DNA of 64,000 nucleotides from Halalkalicoccus sp. NIPERK01 (GTDB lineage: Archaea; Halobacteriota; Halobacteria; Halobacteriales; Halalkalicoccaceae): the NCBI RefSeq assembly GCF_030287405.1, contig NZ_JASVVV010000005.1, positions 152,677 to 216,676 on the forward strand, read 5' to 3'. The translations under genes and the position numbers were made by a program. Each line of letters opens with the position of its first letter. The first letter of the stretch is position 1. Shown in pieces: positions 63,295 to 64,000 of the stretch. The notes under the pieces are model-generated. The model was not told the DNA's origin, did not search any database, and was given only the letters and a program-made list of their open reading frames with translations.

Positions 63295-63381
63295 ATGAGC
63301 GAGGACGAAACGGTGTTTGACCGTCTCGGCAGTCACGAGGCAGTCGAGAGCGTCGTGAACGACTTCTACGACCGCGTTTTA
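63295..63381 (+). pseudogene. Truncated hemoglobin, N-terminal stump
   Basis: 29 codons from ATG 63295: MSEDETVFDRLGSHEAVESV and VNDFYDRVL, the first helices of a group-I/II truncated globin. The frame then crosses into unrelated sequence (TVQAVRFDGLHPL) and stops at 63478-63480. The heme-binding region is gone. It lies 92 bp after norB; globins commonly accompany nitrogen-oxide genes. Confidence 0.7.
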
Positions 63382-63639
63382 ACGGTACAAGCAGTACGGT
63401 TCGACGGCCTCCATCCGCTCATAGAAGTGGTCCATGTCGACGACCAGATCCTTGATAAGGAGTTGGTGCAAGAGCATTGATGAAGAGTTGGTACAAGAGC
63501 GGCACTACTCGAATTGGGTCGTCGAGGTCGGAGACGTTCGCCTGACAGCCTAGGCGTCGGCGTCCATTGATGAAGAAGCCATCACGTCCACACGCTGCCC
63601 TGCGACACGAATACCGTGAGCGTGAGGCTCGTCTTGCTG
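63382..63639. other. Unrecognised junction sequence
   Basis: On the minus strand an open stretch (LLIKDLVVDMDHFYERMEAV) looks protein-like but was not recognised. A 16-bp direct repeat GAGTTGGTRCAAGAGC occurs at about 63460 and 63486. It is probably debris of another element. Confidence 0.35.
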
Positions 63640-63873
63640 AGGAAAAGGAGAGACGAGGTCGAAGAGCGGCCGGAGGATCTCCCGGGTGATGTGCCGACGA
63701 AAGCGACGATCACGATCAAGGAGATCAACGACGATCGCTATCACTACTGACAGTGGCGAGATTCCGACAAGATCCGCTCCAAATACACGGGCCCGGTTGA
63801 TTTCCGACGACTCGCTGAGAGAGCGTCGTGGGAGGTCCAACTGGCATCAATCGACCCCCCGTGTTCGAAGTGA
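63640..63873 (+). pseudogene. DUF6788-like C-terminal stump with one in-frame stop
   Basis: The frame reads EERPEDLPGDVPTKATITIK, EINDDRYHY, a TGA at 63748-63750, QWRDSDKIRSKYTGPVDFRR, and ends at 63873. The YYYxQWRxGDKxxSxYxGPV pattern is that of small haloarchaeal DUF6788-type proteins of unknown function. Upstream charged helix HEYREREARLAEEKERR lies in a different frame. The whole is decayed. Confidence 0.55.
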
Positions 63874-63913
63874 AAATCGGGGGGGATCCGCACAAGAATG
63901 GCGAGAGAGACCA

Positions 63914-64000
63914 GTTTACACTTCGATGATGGGGGGTGTGTCTGAGCAAGGTTTACACTTCGATGATGGGGGGTGTGTCTGAGCAAGGTTTACACTTCGA
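63914..64000. repeat. 37-bp perfect tandem repeat, continuing past the window
   Basis: Units start at 63914, 63951 and 63988, without spacers and identical in the visible part. The unit opens GTTTACACTTCGATGATGGG and continues through a G-run into GTGTGTCTGAGCAAG. The TTTACACTT plus G-string plus TGTGT resembles origin recognition boxes of haloarchaeal Orc1/Cdc6 origins. The array length is unknown, as the window ends inside it. Confidence 0.8.

Noticed and set aside
63914..64000. CRISPR array
   Set aside because: Units follow one another directly with no spacers, and no cas gene is present.

Overview
The window comes from a halophilic archaeon (class Halobacteria). The proteins are strongly acidic. 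Many genes sit 25-35 bp behind a TATA box with little or no leader. Several families are typical of this class: IclR regulators, UspA, an F420-type LLM oxidoreductase, a tungsten aldehyde oxidoreductase, haloarchaeal ParA, Tat lipoprotein binding proteins. The many insertion sequences, decayed gene pieces, two partition-like ParA cassettes and an origin-like tandem repeat at the right edge fit a megaplasmid or a recombination-prone chromosomal region. No species is assigned.

Layout. 1-4.5 kb: ordinary genes (AstE/AspA-type hydrolase, AarF kinase, a 47-residue YHS protein, an erythrin-VIT1 iron transporter) ending in an ADP-ribosylglycohydrolase stump. 4.6-10.5 kb: mobile region with a SWIM zinc-finger stump, an IS630-type element in a TA site, a broken IS4-superfamily transposase, an intact tyrosine recombinase and, on the opposite strand, a ParA gene with a small partner gene. 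10.5-27.1 kb: a purine-degradation island. It carries mocA, HIU hydrolase, uricase, OHCU decarboxylase, an allantoate amidohydrolase, a DUF3830 protein, an allantoinase-like amidohydrolase, an IclR regulator, a xanthine/urate permease, a guanine-deaminase-like enzyme, a two-subunit xanthine dehydrogenase and xdhC. 27.1-28.8 kb: an integrase fragment and a second ParA/partner cassette pointing the other way, followed by an oxidase gene that has lost its 3' end.

30.5-54.5 kb is a carbohydrate/polyol catabolic cluster. It holds two Zn alcohol dehydrogenases (one close to scyllo-inosose 3-dehydrogenase), an SDR, an HpcH/HpaI aldolase, an enolase-superfamily sugar-acid dehydratase, three sugar isomerase/epimerase TIM barrels, two Gfo/Idh/MocA dehydrogenases, an RbsC/RbsA/binding-protein ABC transporter, an LLM oxidoreductase, a ThDP enzyme, a tungsten aldehyde oxidoreductase, a 2-hydroxyacid dehydrogenase, an aldo/keto reductase, two UspA genes and an IclR regulator at the far end. 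The composition suggests uptake and oxidation of an inositol-like cyclitol or related sugar; the exact substrate cannot be read from sequence. 54.6-64 kb is a decaying region: an IS6 transposase with four stops, a frameshifted AI-2E transporter, a frameshifted ABC permease, a CPBP protease, a regulator fused to a 5'-truncated norB, a globin stump, a DUF6788-like stump, and a perfect 37-bp tandem repeat running off the end.

The most unusual structure is the pair of ParA cassettes. Each has a ParA ATPase, a 4-bp-overlapping small protein with a conserved N-terminal peptide, an acidic linker and a conserved C-terminal domain, and an upstream repeat array phased at exactly 13 bp. The repeat sequence differs between the two. 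They look like two incompatible versions of one partition system bracketing the purine island.
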